Translations under genes and position numbers: made by a program | Notes under the pieces: generated by a model | What the model was told of the DNA's origin: nothing | Database searches by the model: none | The model's input: the letters and a program-made list of their open reading frames with translations, nothing else | Part shown: positions 34,601 through 42,687 of the stretch, one piece after another | Numbering within the stretch: the stretch's first letter is position 1 | Layout of the letters: the number at the start of each line of letters is the position of its first letter | DNA from: Haloarcula ordinaria | Lineage (GTDB): Archaea > Halobacteriota > Halobacteria > Halobacteriales > Haloarculaceae | Reading direction: 5' to 3' | DNA: 64,000 bases | Assembly (NCBI RefSeq): GCF_029338275.1 | Contig: NZ_CP119789.1 | Coordinates: 1,364,001 to 1,428,000, forward strand

Positions 34601-34621
34601 CCCGCGGGTGTCGGCTCTCAC
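31610..34621 (-). CDS. Large exported haloarchaeal secretion-locus protein (DUF7286-like)
   Basis: 1003 aa from the GTG at 34621, which overlaps the preceding stop as GTGA (a GTG at 34630 is also open). An N-terminal hydrophobic segment (RVPFALLGVLLLVSSLSLAP) is an anchor or signal. The rest is a long hydrophilic chain with about 14 N-glycosylation sequons (NTT, NES, NRT, NVT, NGS and so on), helical stretches, and a C-terminal beta region that ends with WYATANVWWVTVEGEYARFEV and FRAETGVVVVVPP. The sequons strongly suggest an extracellular protein. I recall the family as DUF7286, unassigned. It is the last gene of the second secretion operon and its largest product, so it may be the exported filament or cap. 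Confidence 0.82.
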   Translation of the reverse strand: MRADTRGRVPFALLGVLLLVSSLSLAPTLVPTTAPTETAVERVLDRTTAETQTAIRDGAATAAHRAATDPVITPANTTVGRSLNESAPFRDALRLRVYLQVRKRLTEVSETSEGVTATASLPAVTDANDVDRAIDRVRVERGGPNRTAMRATVENVTLTVRRGNRTVTTRTLSPTVVVTAPALLLHDRVTAYEQRLNNGLGKPGLSQRLTARLYPIAWARGYAQFGGAPIENVVANRHVALAANGAALGVQRSTFGRSDPDGRRALTEATAVTGVEDVVRGSDGGAFAGRVLDQADYRPAAADISTVEQRSDYPRPGDAIRIGVNETATRAFREVAAPTQLNRTLRAAYSVEVRLTTTSERLRGGPPGQPQSPGPDWTLVDGDTTRQTTVAGGASADAPARDGWHTLDTYGRIVVREYTRTALWKNDNETRTTVATSTERWRVSVAVLGRHEGGSSAPTRGIRTAHERGAGPLSGPNLADIEPRAERHLIRKAGGRNAVAQRALRGEVDTEPVTVRGARPAGLRRWVYRDVAALRERLQSISVAVERESVGAFERNPARKLRTRVADRRQELAAVPATYGSTAEKARVAARIAYLDAVERRLDERVRRRTGARDRFADVLQGRTEGSLTDLRRGLTAREARKPPSRPAPTGPAGPVRFHVDASPQYLTRAALGEANYPAMNGSEHPLAVRNVNVFTVPYGDAAATVTDGLSPSDGHVRLATAAATLSSANRTASVAANGTVTNRRDRLRRAVAKSNDEVARAMAATVSETTGVDTKRSRAIVAASMRDWNSTASRALALSNGSASTRVAAVAATRLDLSKVERDWLEVRLRAMVADRLEEPGARPRASLVNRTAAAVRSVAHEEATRALGDAGRKRVEQLVARRTGTSRLPAGIPLAPPLSPWYATANVWWVTVEGEYARFEVSARHGSPTVADASTSYVRDGEPVHLDVDSDGAAERLGTSDRVTFRAETGVVVVVPPRPRGVGDKDGEAVETSAGWPDAGT

Positions 34622-35490
34622 GGTGACCACGTCCGGACAGTGATGTGGACCGTCTGGGTGTCGACGGCCGCTGCAGCGGCCCCCGGTGACGCGAACTGCG
34701 ACCGCATGTCGTCGGTCAGTTTCGCCCGCAGTGCGACTGTCAACTCCCGGTTCATCTCCGTGACCGGTGTCGATTCGACCGCGAAGTCACCGGCACCGCT
34801 GAGCGTGCCCGTCCGCTGATATCGCTGAGCCACTATCGCGTCACCTGGGTAGTCCCCGTGCAGCGTGACCCGGGTTCTGTCCGGCGGGAACAGACCGTCG
34901 ACGATTGCCCGTGCGACGACGCTCGCGACGCCACGGTATCCTCGCGATTGGGCGGCCGGGCGCGCGCTGTTCGTCGTATCCTCGACGCCGCTGGCGACAG
35001 ATATCGTCGCCGCTCGAACGTCTGCCGACGCTGGCGGTGCCGTGCCGAGCGTGAGGGTACTCGACACCGGTGCCCCGGGATACGGTTCCCACTCTACGCG
35101 GACGCTGGTCTGTCGCCGCCGGTCCCTGAGACGCCGTTTAGTAGTCGCCGTAACAGCTGATTCGAACGCCCGACCGGCCGGCGAGATTCGCTGCCCGTCG
35201 ATTCGGACCCGGCTCATCGTCGCCCCGCCCAGCAACTCCGCGAGCGTCCCGTGAGCGGTTCGCTGGCGTCTGGCCGACCCGTTCGCGAGCCAGTCCGGCT
35301 CCGTTCCCGGAACGACCAGTTCGTACTCGACGCTCGCGGTATTCGTTGCGAGCAGCTCCGCCCGCTCCGACGCCGGATTGCCTGCCGGTGGTGAGTCGAC
35401 GGCCGCGCCACCGACGAGTGCCGCGGCCGCCCCACCCACCAGCAGGAGGAACAGCGTCACGTCGACGACGGTGCTCGTCGCTCGCGTCAT
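34618..35490 (-). CDS. One-TM exported protein (DUF7284-like)
   Basis: 290 aa from the ATG at 35490 (ATGA overlap). A hydrophobic helix (VVDVTLFLLLVGGAAAALVGG) near residues 7-27 is followed by an exported Ser/Thr/Arg-rich domain, with the family-like block FPPDRTRVTLHGDYPGDAIVAQRY near 200-223. The layout is that of a pseudopilin or lipoprotein-less adhesin. DUF7284 is from memory. The tight overlap with DUF7285- and DUF7286-like genes says the three are made together. Confidence 0.78.
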   Translation of the reverse strand: MTRATSTVVDVTLFLLLVGGAAAALVGGAAVDSPPAGNPASERAELLATNTASVEYELVVPGTEPDWLANGSARRQRTAHGTLAELLGGATMSRVRIDGQRISPAGRAFESAVTATTKRRLRDRRRQTSVRVEWEPYPGAPVSSTLTLGTAPPASADVRAATISVASGVEDTTNSARPAAQSRGYRGVASVVARAIVDGLFPPDRTRVTLHGDYPGDAIVAQRYQRTGTLSGAGDFAVESTPVTEMNRELTVALRAKLTDDMRSQFASPGAAAAAVDTQTVHITVRTWSP

Positions 35491-35876
35491 CGCCACACCC
35501 GCACCGACAGGCGCCCACGTCGGATGGTCCCCGGTCCCACGCGGACGCTCACGAGTCGCGTCTCACCGTCGGCGGCGGGCGGTGGCGTCGGTCCACTGGT
35601 CCACCGGTCGTCCGTCGCTATCGTCACGTTACCCTCGTATCCGCGGGGCAGCGCGCTCTGGACGGTCACGATGCGGTTCGGGTGGACGATACCGGCCGTC
35701 GAGAGCTGTCGCTCGACGGCGTCTGCCGACGACGCGGCCCGGTTCTGTGCGGGCGTCGCGCTTGCGACCGCCGATTCCAGGACGCCAGCGTACAGTGTCA
35801 CGCCTACGCAGATGGCGAAGACTGTGACGAGGGCGGCCGTCGGCTCGATTGCTCCTCTATCCGACGAGCGTGACAT
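35487..35876 (-). CDS. Small one-TM pilin-like protein (DUF7285-like)
   Basis: 129 aa from the ATG at 35876 (a GTG two codons upstream is also open). It begins SRSSDRGAIEPTAALVTVFAI, a polar tip and then a hydrophobic helix, like archaeal pilins with an Arg-Gly-Ala tip. The rest is a short beta-rich exported domain ending RGRLSVRVWR. DUF7285 is from memory. It overlaps its upstream neighbour by 20 nt and its downstream neighbour by 4 nt. Confidence 0.76.
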   Translation of the reverse strand: MSRSSDRGAIEPTAALVTVFAICVGVTLYAGVLESAVASATPAQNRAASSADAVERQLSTAGIVHPNRIVTVQSALPRGYEGNVTIATDDRWTSGPTPPPAADGETRLVSVRVGPGTIRRGRLSVRVWR

Positions 35877-36318
35877 CGACACCCTCCCAGGCGACGTGTC
35901 TGACCGTCAGTCGGTCCGGGGTCGAGCGCCAGGTATCCCCGTCAGTTCGTGCGTGTCGTATCGCGTCCCTAAATCCGGCCGGCGAGGCGTACACGCGCGC
36001 TGGCTTCTGTCCAGCGAGCACGCGCCTGACCCCTGTTCCGTGGGCCGGGACGGCAGGATAACTGAGCGTCGCGTGCGTCGTCCCGCCGTCGTTCCGGAGC
36101 CCGAGTCGGCGCCCGTCCAGCCGCCACTCGTCTCCGGTCGTCGACCTGCGCCTGACCGACCCGGCTGGACTCGTGGTCACTTCGTCGATGGTCGCCGCGG
36201 TCCCCGCCGCGTTCGGCGGCGCTGTCGTTGGGAGGCCAGCGACGACGCCGAGCACGGCGACGGCGACGCCGCCGAGCGCGACCCAGAGGAACAACGTATC
36301 GATCGGCGTTTCGAACAT
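35857..36318 (-). CDS. Small one-TM protein (DUF7283-like)
   Basis: 153 aa. The hydrophobic helix TLFLWVALGGVAVAVLGVVAG lies at about residues 8-28, followed by an exported domain with VPAHGTGVRRVLAGQKPARVYASPAGFRDAIRHAR near 90-125, conserved-looking in haloarchaea (DUF7283 from memory). It starts 33 nt after the platform gene. Confidence 0.76.
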   Translation of the reverse strand: MFETPIDTLFLWVALGGVAVAVLGVVAGLPTTAPPNAAGTAATIDEVTTSPAGSVRRRSTTGDEWRLDGRRLGLRNDGGTTHATLSYPAVPAHGTGVRRVLAGQKPARVYASPAGFRDAIRHARTDGDTWRSTPDRLTVRHVAWEGVDVTLVG

Positions 36319-36351
36319 AGCGGCCCTGGTCCCGTGTTCGGATATAAACCC

Positions 36352-38046
36352 TCAGACGACCAGCCGGGTCGCGAACACCGCCGTGAAGAACGTCGCAGTG
36401 GCCGACATGAGCGCCACGCCGACGCGATGGCCGACGCGAACCCTGTCGAATCCACCGCGCAGTCCCGCCGAGAGGGCCGTCAGGACCACCGCGAGGACGA
36501 GCACGTACCAGCCGACGACGAGCCCGACGCGCTCGGGCGCCGGGCCGCCGAGGGGGCCTGCGGTCCCCATCGTTTCCCCCAGGGCCACTGTCGCGCCGCC
36601 GACGAGCGGACCGAACAGGGCGGCCGTGTTCGACAGCGTCCCGGTGACCTGTGCGAGGTCGCGACGCAGTTCCTGCTCGATACGCTGGAGGTCCGAGAGG
36701 TGCTTCCCCATCGCCGAGACCGACTCGGCTGCTGGCGGACCGATTTCGGCTGCCGCACCGAGCAACGTGGCCGCCTGCCGCGTGCGGGGGCTGGGGACCG
36801 CCGCAAGCGCGCCGTGCTGGCCTCGAAACGCCCGTTCGACGTCGACGCCGAGTATCGCTTGCCGTCGCACACCGCGGTGCAGGAGCGCCGCCAGCGGCCC
36901 CGACTGCTCCTCGGCGACGTCGTCGAGTGCCGCCTCGACCGACTGGCCGCGTTCGACCCGGGTACCGATCGCCGACAGCGCGTCGGGCAGCCCTGATTCG
37001 ACGGCAGTCACGTTCTCGCGGACCTGAACGGCCGGACGGAAGTGGACGACCAGCGCCGCTCCGACACCGGTCCCGAGCGCGGCTATCGGCATACCCCACC
37101 CGAGTCCGAGACTGTGACTGAGTGCTCCGGCCGCTCCACCGACGCCGAGCCCTGCTGCCACCGCTCTCCACCGCCCCTCCGGAACGTCGGGGTGACTCCG
37201 AGGGACCGGTTCGGGTGGAAACGCGACGGGGCGTTGCCCCAGCAGCCACCCGCTTGCGACACAGAGCGCCGCCGGGAGTACGACCCCGTACACCGCGACC
37301 AGCAGCGTCGTCGGTACCGGGACACCCGCTGCGTTTGCGGCCGGGAGCAGCGAAACCAGTGCCAGTGGGAGCAGAACGCCGAAGGCGTAGAGCCCAGTGG
37401 CCGGTGCCCGGAGGTCGGCGGCGAACTCGCTCATCTCCGCTCGCGTCCCCTCGAGAACGCACTGGCGGGCGGACGCGAGTATCGAGGGCCGTTCGCCTGG
37501 CGGTGCGATGGTCGCCCGCTCGATTCGCTCGACGGCCGTCGCCAGTGCAGGGAACTCGTCGCCCCACTGCTGGACGAACGTACTCAGTCCGCTCCGTGGC
37601 GTCCCCGCAGAGCGCCGCGCGTGTCTGCCCAGATAATCCGCGAGCGACTGCTCACTGGCGGCCGTGGCGAACTCCACCGCCCGCTCGGTGCTCCCCCAGA
37701 GCGTCGCGCCAAGCGTAAGCATCGTCACCAGCGACGGGGCTGCACCTAGTATCCGAAGCCGTCGTGCACGGGCCACGAAGGGAACGCCGTACCGAACCGC
37801 CAGCGCGATGCTCGACGAAAACAGCAGTATCGCGAGTCCAGCGACGGCCACCGACGGCCCCCGTGCGAGTGCCACGACGCCCATGCCGACCAGCGAGCCG
37901 GCCGTCCCGGCGGCGTACCCGGCCGCCAGAACGATTCGTGGACGGTTCGACAGGCCGAGGAGGCGGGAGGCCTGTCGGTACGGTTCCGGAACTTCGACGG
38001 GTTTCGGCCAGACCCTCGCACACGTCTCGACGACCCCCGGCGTCAT
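36352..38046 (-). CDS. Secretion-type membrane platform (T2SS F / TadC-like), second locus
   Basis: 564 aa from the ATG at 38046 (ATGA overlap with the ATPase stop). It has about nine hydrophobic helices in two halves. F-domain-like cytosolic loops are visible as STFVQQWGDEFPALATAVERI near 165-185 and LPDALSAIGTRVERGQSVEAALDDV near 355-380, and a final TM pair. It is much diverged from the pil platform at 1230-3119 and lacks some helices in the first half. It should hold the ATPase at the membrane of this second system. The frame is open to 38097 but that overlaps the ATPase. Confidence 0.82.
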   Translation of the reverse strand: MTPGVVETCARVWPKPVEVPEPYRQASRLLGLSNRPRIVLAAGYAAGTAGSLVGMGVVALARGPSVAVAGLAILLFSSSIALAVRYGVPFVARARRLRILGAAPSLVTMLTLGATLWGSTERAVEFATAASEQSLADYLGRHARRSAGTPRSGLSTFVQQWGDEFPALATAVERIERATIAPPGERPSILASARQCVLEGTRAEMSEFAADLRAPATGLYAFGVLLPLALVSLLPAANAAGVPVPTTLLVAVYGVVLPAALCVASGWLLGQRPVAFPPEPVPRSHPDVPEGRWRAVAAGLGVGGAAGALSHSLGLGWGMPIAALGTGVGAALVVHFRPAVQVRENVTAVESGLPDALSAIGTRVERGQSVEAALDDVAEEQSGPLAALLHRGVRRQAILGVDVERAFRGQHGALAAVPSPRTRQAATLLGAAAEIGPPAAESVSAMGKHLSDLQRIEQELRRDLAQVTGTLSNTAALFGPLVGGATVALGETMGTAGPLGGPAPERVGLVVGWYVLVLAVVLTALSAGLRGGFDRVRVGHRVGVALMSATATFFTAVFATRLVV

Positions 38047-39902
38047 GTCGTCGGCTCCTCCGCGGATGGACTGGTATCGGGACCGGTGGCGCGACACTGC
38101 TCGAACGTGTCGCTCCGTTCGGCGATTGCTTCCAGGACTGCTTCGTAGGACTCTCCCGCTGTCCGAAGGGAGTCGACCAGATGGCTCGTGCCCCGTGAGA
38201 GCCGGCCCGTCGCTGTCGCTGTCTCGCCGTCACGCTCGTACAGCGGTTCGAACCGGGCACCGGTCTCGGTTCCGACGACCTCCTCGACGCGTTCGATACC
38301 TCGGCCGGCGGGACACGACGGCGGTGCGAGCGTCACCACGAGGTCGGTCGCCGCGAACGAACTGGGGGCGACGTCGAGGTCGGAGACGAGTCGTTCACGG
38401 ACGGTCTCGGCCCCGTCCCCGTGGATGGTCCCCAGGACGGCGCCGTCACCACCGCCGACGCGCATCGCCTCGTAGAGCACGCTCGCCTCTTCGCCGCGGA
38501 CTTCGCCGACGACGAGCGCCCCCTCCCCGAGTCGGAGCGCCGTCCGGAGTGCCTCGCTGGGGGCCACCGACGGACCGTTGTCGGTCGTCGTTCGGAGTGC
38601 CTGGACGTCGCACCCCGCCGCCTGCAGGTCGTCGATCGGCAGCTCCGGGGTGTCTTCGATGACGAGCGTCCGAAGCGTTTTCGGGAGCTCCCACAGCAGC
38701 GCACCGAGGAGTGTCGTCTTCCCGGCACCCCGTGGGCCCGCGACGAGACACGCGCTCCCACGTTCGACGGCGACAGAGAGCAACCCGGCGACGGCGGGCG
38801 GTACCGACCCGACTTCCACCAGGTCCTGCAGATCCCACGAATCGTCGTCCTGTGCCCGGAAGGCGAAGGCGAGGCCGTCGCTGACGGGGCCGGTGACACC
38901 GGCGACCCTGACCTGCCGGTCGGCGACGGTCACCGTCGCGTCGAGCGTCGGACTGGCCCGTGAGAACGACCGGCCGCTCGTCCGTCGGAAGGTGGAGGCC
39001 AGCGCTCGCGCGCCGTCCTCCGTGAGTCGGACGTTCGTCCGTCGCGTCTCGCCGTCGACGCGAACCCGCAGGGCGTTCTCCGCGACGGGTGCTGTGGCGA
39101 ACACGTCCGAGACGCGCGGGTCGGCAAAGAGGTCCTCGAGGATGCCGAGACCGGTGGTGTGTTTCGCCAGTACCGACCCGACCGCTGTCGCCGTCGTCCC
39201 GTCCTCACAGACTGCCTCGGCCGCGCGCCGGGGCGTCGTCTGCTCCGCTTCGATGGCGGCGACGAGCCGTTCGTGCGCTCGTCGGAGTGCCGCCGTGGTC
39301 GACGCGTCGAACCCCTGTTCGCGTGGTTCGACGTGATAGACGTCCAGACGGTCAGAGGGCGTCGCGTATCGCCTGACCACTGCGTTCGTCTCGATAGTTC
39401 GTCGGTCCTCGAGTGTGGCGTCCGCCGGTGGGGTGGTCCCGACGCGAGCGTCGCTCACCGTCGGGCCGGTGTAGCACTCCAGAGCCGTCTCGTAGTCTGT
39501 TGCACGGTCGGACAGGAGCGCGAGTCCGGTCTCGGCGGCCAGGTCGGCGACAGTCCCCGCCCGGCCGCTCGCCTCGGTGGCCGCCGCCAGCGGGTCGCGT
39601 TTCGCTCGTCCGGACAACCGCTCGTCGACCGGTGCGACGCGGGTCGAGAACTGGCCGGCAGCGACCAGGAGCGCTGCAGCGTCGTCCAGGTACGCACGCG
39701 CTCTGCCGTGGGCTTCGACGACGACACTGTCGGCGGGAGTCGCTCCGAGCGCGTCGACGACAGTGGCGCGGCACGCCGGTGCCGTGGCCAGCGTTCCAGA
39801 TTCTGGACAGTCCACCGCGTCGACGGTCAGTGTGCGCCGGTCGCGGTCGGTGCGACAGGCACACTCGGTTCGAGTCTCGGACGCCGGTCGCCACTCACCC
39901 AT
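38043..39902 (-). CDS. Type II/IV secretion ATPase, second locus
   Basis: 619 aa from the ATG at 39902, overlapping the upstream stop by 8 nt. The motor has Walker A GPRGAGKTTLL near residue 390, an Asp box (TLVIEDTPELPIDD) near 418, Walker B (ALVVGEVRGEEA) near 463 and a His box (GTIHGDGAETVRERL) near 490, so it looks active. Its N-terminus holds four cysteines within about 40 residues (CAC near 14-16, then single Cys at about 31 and 42), a possible zinc site unlike the pil ATPase at 3109-5337. It is the engine of the second operon. Confidence 0.88.
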   Translation of the reverse strand: MGEWRPASETRTECACRTDRDRRTLTVDAVDCPESGTLATAPACRATVVDALGATPADSVVVEAHGRARAYLDDAAALLVAAGQFSTRVAPVDERLSGRAKRDPLAAATEASGRAGTVADLAAETGLALLSDRATDYETALECYTGPTVSDARVGTTPPADATLEDRRTIETNAVVRRYATPSDRLDVYHVEPREQGFDASTTAALRRAHERLVAAIEAEQTTPRRAAEAVCEDGTTATAVGSVLAKHTTGLGILEDLFADPRVSDVFATAPVAENALRVRVDGETRRTNVRLTEDGARALASTFRRTSGRSFSRASPTLDATVTVADRQVRVAGVTGPVSDGLAFAFRAQDDDSWDLQDLVEVGSVPPAVAGLLSVAVERGSACLVAGPRGAGKTTLLGALLWELPKTLRTLVIEDTPELPIDDLQAAGCDVQALRTTTDNGPSVAPSEALRTALRLGEGALVVGEVRGEEASVLYEAMRVGGGDGAVLGTIHGDGAETVRERLVSDLDVAPSSFAATDLVVTLAPPSCPAGRGIERVEEVVGTETGARFEPLYERDGETATATGRLSRGTSHLVDSLRTAGESYEAVLEAIAERSDTFEQCRATGPDTSPSAEEPTT

Positions 39903-40371
39903 TAGCCGCCTCCGTGGGCTGTGGTCCGCCCAATCGCTGTACGGTCACGACGGGGTGGTGCTCCGACCCTTCGAGTTCGAACGAAAGTCGGTGAGGGCCA
40001 GCCCGGCGCAGGACGAGCGGATTGCCGACGGCGCGGAGCGCGGCGTCGACCAGGACGCGACTGCCACGGTGAGTGGCACCGACCTGCCAGGTCACGAGAC
40101 CCACACCACTCCGGTGCCGGAATCTCACCTGGCTGACGCCGGCACTGGTCAGTGACCGGCCCGGCAGGCGGAGTGTCGCGACCAGTCGCGCGCTCGCATG
40201 CTCGGTCGGGTCGTCAGCGGCGACCATCCGTTCGAGCCGGTCCGATAGTTCCTCGGCCTGCCGTTCGAGCGTCGCGTCGCTTCGCTCGACGGCCGCCGCG
40301 GAGATTGCGGGGGTGCTCACTGCGAGCAGAGCAGCGGTCACGACGGCCGCGAGCAGGAGCCGGATAATCAC
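39895..40371 (-). CDS. Signal-peptide protein of the second secretion locus (DUF7311-like)
   Basis: 158 aa. A clear N-terminal signal or anchor (MIIRLLLAAVVTAALLAVST) is followed by a helix and a beta domain with ASARLVATLRLPGRSLTSAG near 60-80 and HRLSFELEGSEHHPVVTVQRLGG near the end. It is thus exported. DUF7311 is recalled, not verified. It overlaps the genes on both sides. Confidence 0.76.
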   Translation of the reverse strand: MIIRLLLAAVVTAALLAVSTPAISAAAVERSDATLERQAEELSDRLERMVAADDPTEHASARLVATLRLPGRSLTSAGVSQVRFRHRSGVGLVTWQVGATHRGSRVLVDAALRAVGNPLVLRRAGPHRLSFELEGSEHHPVVTVQRLGGPQPTEAANG

Positions 40372-40955
40372 AGGTGGGCCCGTATCCGGGCGAGAAGCCC
40401 GAGCTCGCTGGTCTCGTCCGAGTCGCTGCTCGACACCGCGCCGTCGGCCGATGCGTTCCCGCCTGCACCCTGCATCGACTCGCCTTCCATCGGTGGGTCA
40501 CCGAACTCGTCACGCTCGAGTTGAAACTGCTCGGCGCGGCTTCGAGACTCGTCTCTCGGTCCAGTGGTGTCGGGCTCCCGACGGGCCCGACCGCCCGAAG
40601 ACGGACTGTCGCTCGTCGTAGACGCACCAGTCGGGCCAGGGATGGGCGGCTCCGAGGCTGGCAGTTCCTCGTCGAGCCGCCGCTCGAGACGGTCGGTCGC
40701 CGCTAGCGCCGCGTCGGCCCGCTGCTCGACCTCCTCGTTGACTGATCGTACGTTCCCGACGTACCCGCGGAGCGCCTGTGTCGCCGCTTCGAGTTCGGTC
40801 GTCCGGTCGTCGAGGTCGGCGACCCGATCTTCCAGTGACTCGATTCGTGTCTCTACGTCGGCGAGCGTCGTCGCTTCGGGGAGCTCGGTCGCGCCGTCGG
40901 TCACGGCTCGTTCGACGGTCCGGACGCGCTCGGCCAGTGTTTCGACGTCGGCCAT
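40368..40955 (-). CDS. Coiled-coil protein heading the second secretion locus (DUF7310-like)
   Basis: 195 aa from the ATG at 40955. Residues 5-95 form a coiled coil with heptads (LADVETRIESLEDRVADLDDRTTELEAATQAL), then a disordered Pro/Ser/Asp tail and a short C-terminal helix LGLLARIRAHL. No membrane helix is seen, so it is probably cytosolic and may dock on the ATPase. The frame stays open to 42281 but that extension is antisense to mre11. It is divergent from the 41044 gene. Confidence 0.78.
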   Translation of the reverse strand: MADVETLAERVRTVERAVTDGATELPEATTLADVETRIESLEDRVADLDDRTTELEAATQALRGYVGNVRSVNEEVEQRADAALAATDRLERRLDEELPASEPPIPGPTGASTTSDSPSSGGRARREPDTTGPRDESRSRAEQFQLERDEFGDPPMEGESMQGAGGNASADGAVSSSDSDETSELGLLARIRAHL

Positions 40956-41010
40956 AGCAGGGGCTGCTCCCGTTCCCCTACTTGAACCCTCGGGCGGAGG
41001 CCGCGACGAG

Positions 41011-41018
41011 GGTTTATA
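41011..41018 (+). promoter_or_regulatory. TATA box of the mre11-rad50 operon
   Basis: GTTTATATC-type TATA box about 27-30 nt before the ATG at 41044, implying a nearly leaderless mRNA covering the small upstream gene, mre11 and rad50. Confidence 0.65.
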
Positions 41019-41043
41019 TCGAATCGAGGCGCGAAGACCGTCC

Positions 41044-41391
41044 ATGTCCGGGACCGAACAAGCGAAGACGGCGCTCGCAGCGCTCGCCGACGACGAGACC
41101 GCAACCGACGGCGACTCCGAGCAACAGAGCGAGGTGGCCCAGCGCGTCATCGACCGGGCTGTGGCGTCGCGAGACGACATCGAGGCAGCCGCGATATTCC
41201 TGGAAGAAGTCGGCCTGTCGCGACTCGACCGCGCAGTCGAACACGCGGAGCGCGAACTCCGCCACCGTGCCGCTGCTGGGCGCGAGGCCCGTGCGGCGTT
41301 CGAGCGATACCGCGAAGCGGCCGCCGCCGACCACTTCCACCACGCTCGCGACACCTCTTTAGGCGGGGCTGGCGTACGCCACGACGAATGA
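41044..41391 (+). CDS. Small helical protein coupled to mre11
   Basis: 115 aa from ATG 41044. It is almost all helical and acidic (VAQRVIDRAVASRDDIEAAAIFLEEVGLSRLDRAVEHAERELR), without membrane helix or Cys. The stop overlaps the mre11 ATG (ATGA), so translation is coupled. I do not recognise the family; a gene in this position is, as I recall, conserved in other haloarchaea. It may be a cofactor of Mre11-Rad50, inferred only from position. Confidence 0.72.
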   Translation: MSGTEQAKTALAALADDETATDGDSEQQSEVAQRVIDRAVASRDDIEAAAIFLEEVGLSRLDRAVEHAERELRHRAAAGREARAAFERYREAAAADHFHHARDTSLGGAGVRHDE

Positions 41392-42674
41392 CACGGGTGA
41401 TACACACCGGCGACACCCACATCGGGTACCAGCAGTACCACGTGCCCGAACGCCGTCGGGACTTCCTCGCGGCGTTCCGGCAGGTCGTCGACGACGCAAT
41501 CGAGGACGACGTCGACGCGGTGGTACACGCAGGCGACCTGTTTCACGATCGCCGGCCCACGCTCACGGACATCCTGGGGACGCTCGAGGTACTGGAGACG
41601 CTCGACGATGCCGGCATCCCGTTTCTCGCCGTCGTGGGTAACCACGAGGCGAAGCGGGACGCGCAGTGGCTCGACCTCTACGCGTCGCTGGGGTTGGCGA
41701 CACGCCTGAGTGCCGAGCCGACCGTCGTCGGCGACACGGCGTTCTACGGCCTGGACTTCGTTCCGCGCTCGCAGCGCGACGACCTGGAGTACGAGTTCGA
41801 ACCGACCGACGCCGCGAACGCGGCGCTCGTCACGCACGGCTTGTTCCAGCCGTTCGACTACGGCGACTGGGACGCCGGTGAGGTGCTCCAGGAGTCCTCC
41901 GTCGCTTTCGACGCCATGTTGCTCGGCGACAACCACGCCCCGGGCAAACAGCAGGTCGAGGGGGCGTGGGTCACCTACTGCGGGTCCACCGAGCGTGCGA
42001 GCGCGAGCGAGCGGGACGACCGCGGGTACAACATCGTCGCCTTCGACGACGAGGTCCGCATCACGCGTCGCGGCCTCGAGACCCGCGAGTTCGTCTTCGT
42101 CGACGTCGAACTCGACAGCGAGGAGGGAGCCGAACGCGTCCGCAGCCGCGTCGGGCAACACGACCTCGAGGACGCCGTCGTGGTCGTGAGCATCGACGGC
42201 GACGGCGACCCCATCGCGCCCGCCAGCATCGAGGAGTACGCGCTCGACGCGGGCGCGCTCGTCGCTCGCGTCACCGACCACCGCGAGCTTGCGGCCGAGG
42301 ACCGCGAGACCAGCGTGAGCTTCGCCGACCCGGACGACGCCGTCACCGAGCGGGTCCGCGAACTCGGCCTGAGCGGTGCAGCACGGGACATCGACGAGAC
42401 GGTGCGAGCGTCGAAGGTCGCCGATTCGAACGTCGCCGACACCGTCGAACGGCGGGTCCGCGAGGTGGTCGAATCGGACCCCGACGCGCTGACCGCGAGC
42501 GCCGAACAGACGGAGGAGACGACGGAGAGTACGGCCGACGAGGACGCGACAGAGGGCACGGCCGAGGCCGACGGTGGCGAGTCAGCGGCATCGTCCGCGG
42601 CAGAGTCGGCGACGACGGACGACGAACCGACTGCCCAATCGGACGGGCAAGCCAACATGGGGGAGTTCCTATGA
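41388..42674 (+). CDS. mre11: Mre11 DNA double-strand break repair nuclease
   Basis: 428 aa. The metallophosphoesterase motifs are in order: GDTHIG (Asp9, His11), HAGDLFH (Asp50), VGNHEA (Asn85, His86), THGLFQPF near 150 and [10 protein letters not shown] near 180-190. These bind two Mn ions for 3'-5' exo- and endonuclease action. Residues 340-428 are a very acidic Glu/Ala/Thr-rich tail, longer than in non-halophiles, ending NMGEFL. It forms a complex with Rad50, encoded next after 13 nt. Confidence 0.93.
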   Translation: MTRVIHTGDTHIGYQQYHVPERRRDFLAAFRQVVDDAIEDDVDAVVHAGDLFHDRRPTLTDILGTLEVLETLDDAGIPFLAVVGNHEAKRDAQWLDLYASLGLATRLSAEPTVVGDTAFYGLDFVPRSQRDDLEYEFEPTDAANAALVTHGLFQPFDYGDWDAGEVLQESSVAFDAMLLGDNHAPGKQQVEGAWVTYCGSTERASASERDDRGYNIVAFDDEVRITRRGLETREFVFVDVELDSEEGAERVRSRVGQHDLEDAVVVVSIDGDGDPIAPASIEEYALDAGALVARVTDHRELAAEDRETSVSFADPDDAVTERVRELGLSGAARDIDETVRASKVADSNVADTVERRVREVVESDPDALTASAEQTEETTESTADEDATEGTAEADGGESAASSAAESATTDDEPTAQSDGQANMGEFL

Positions 42675-42687
42675 GGGGGCGACGCCG

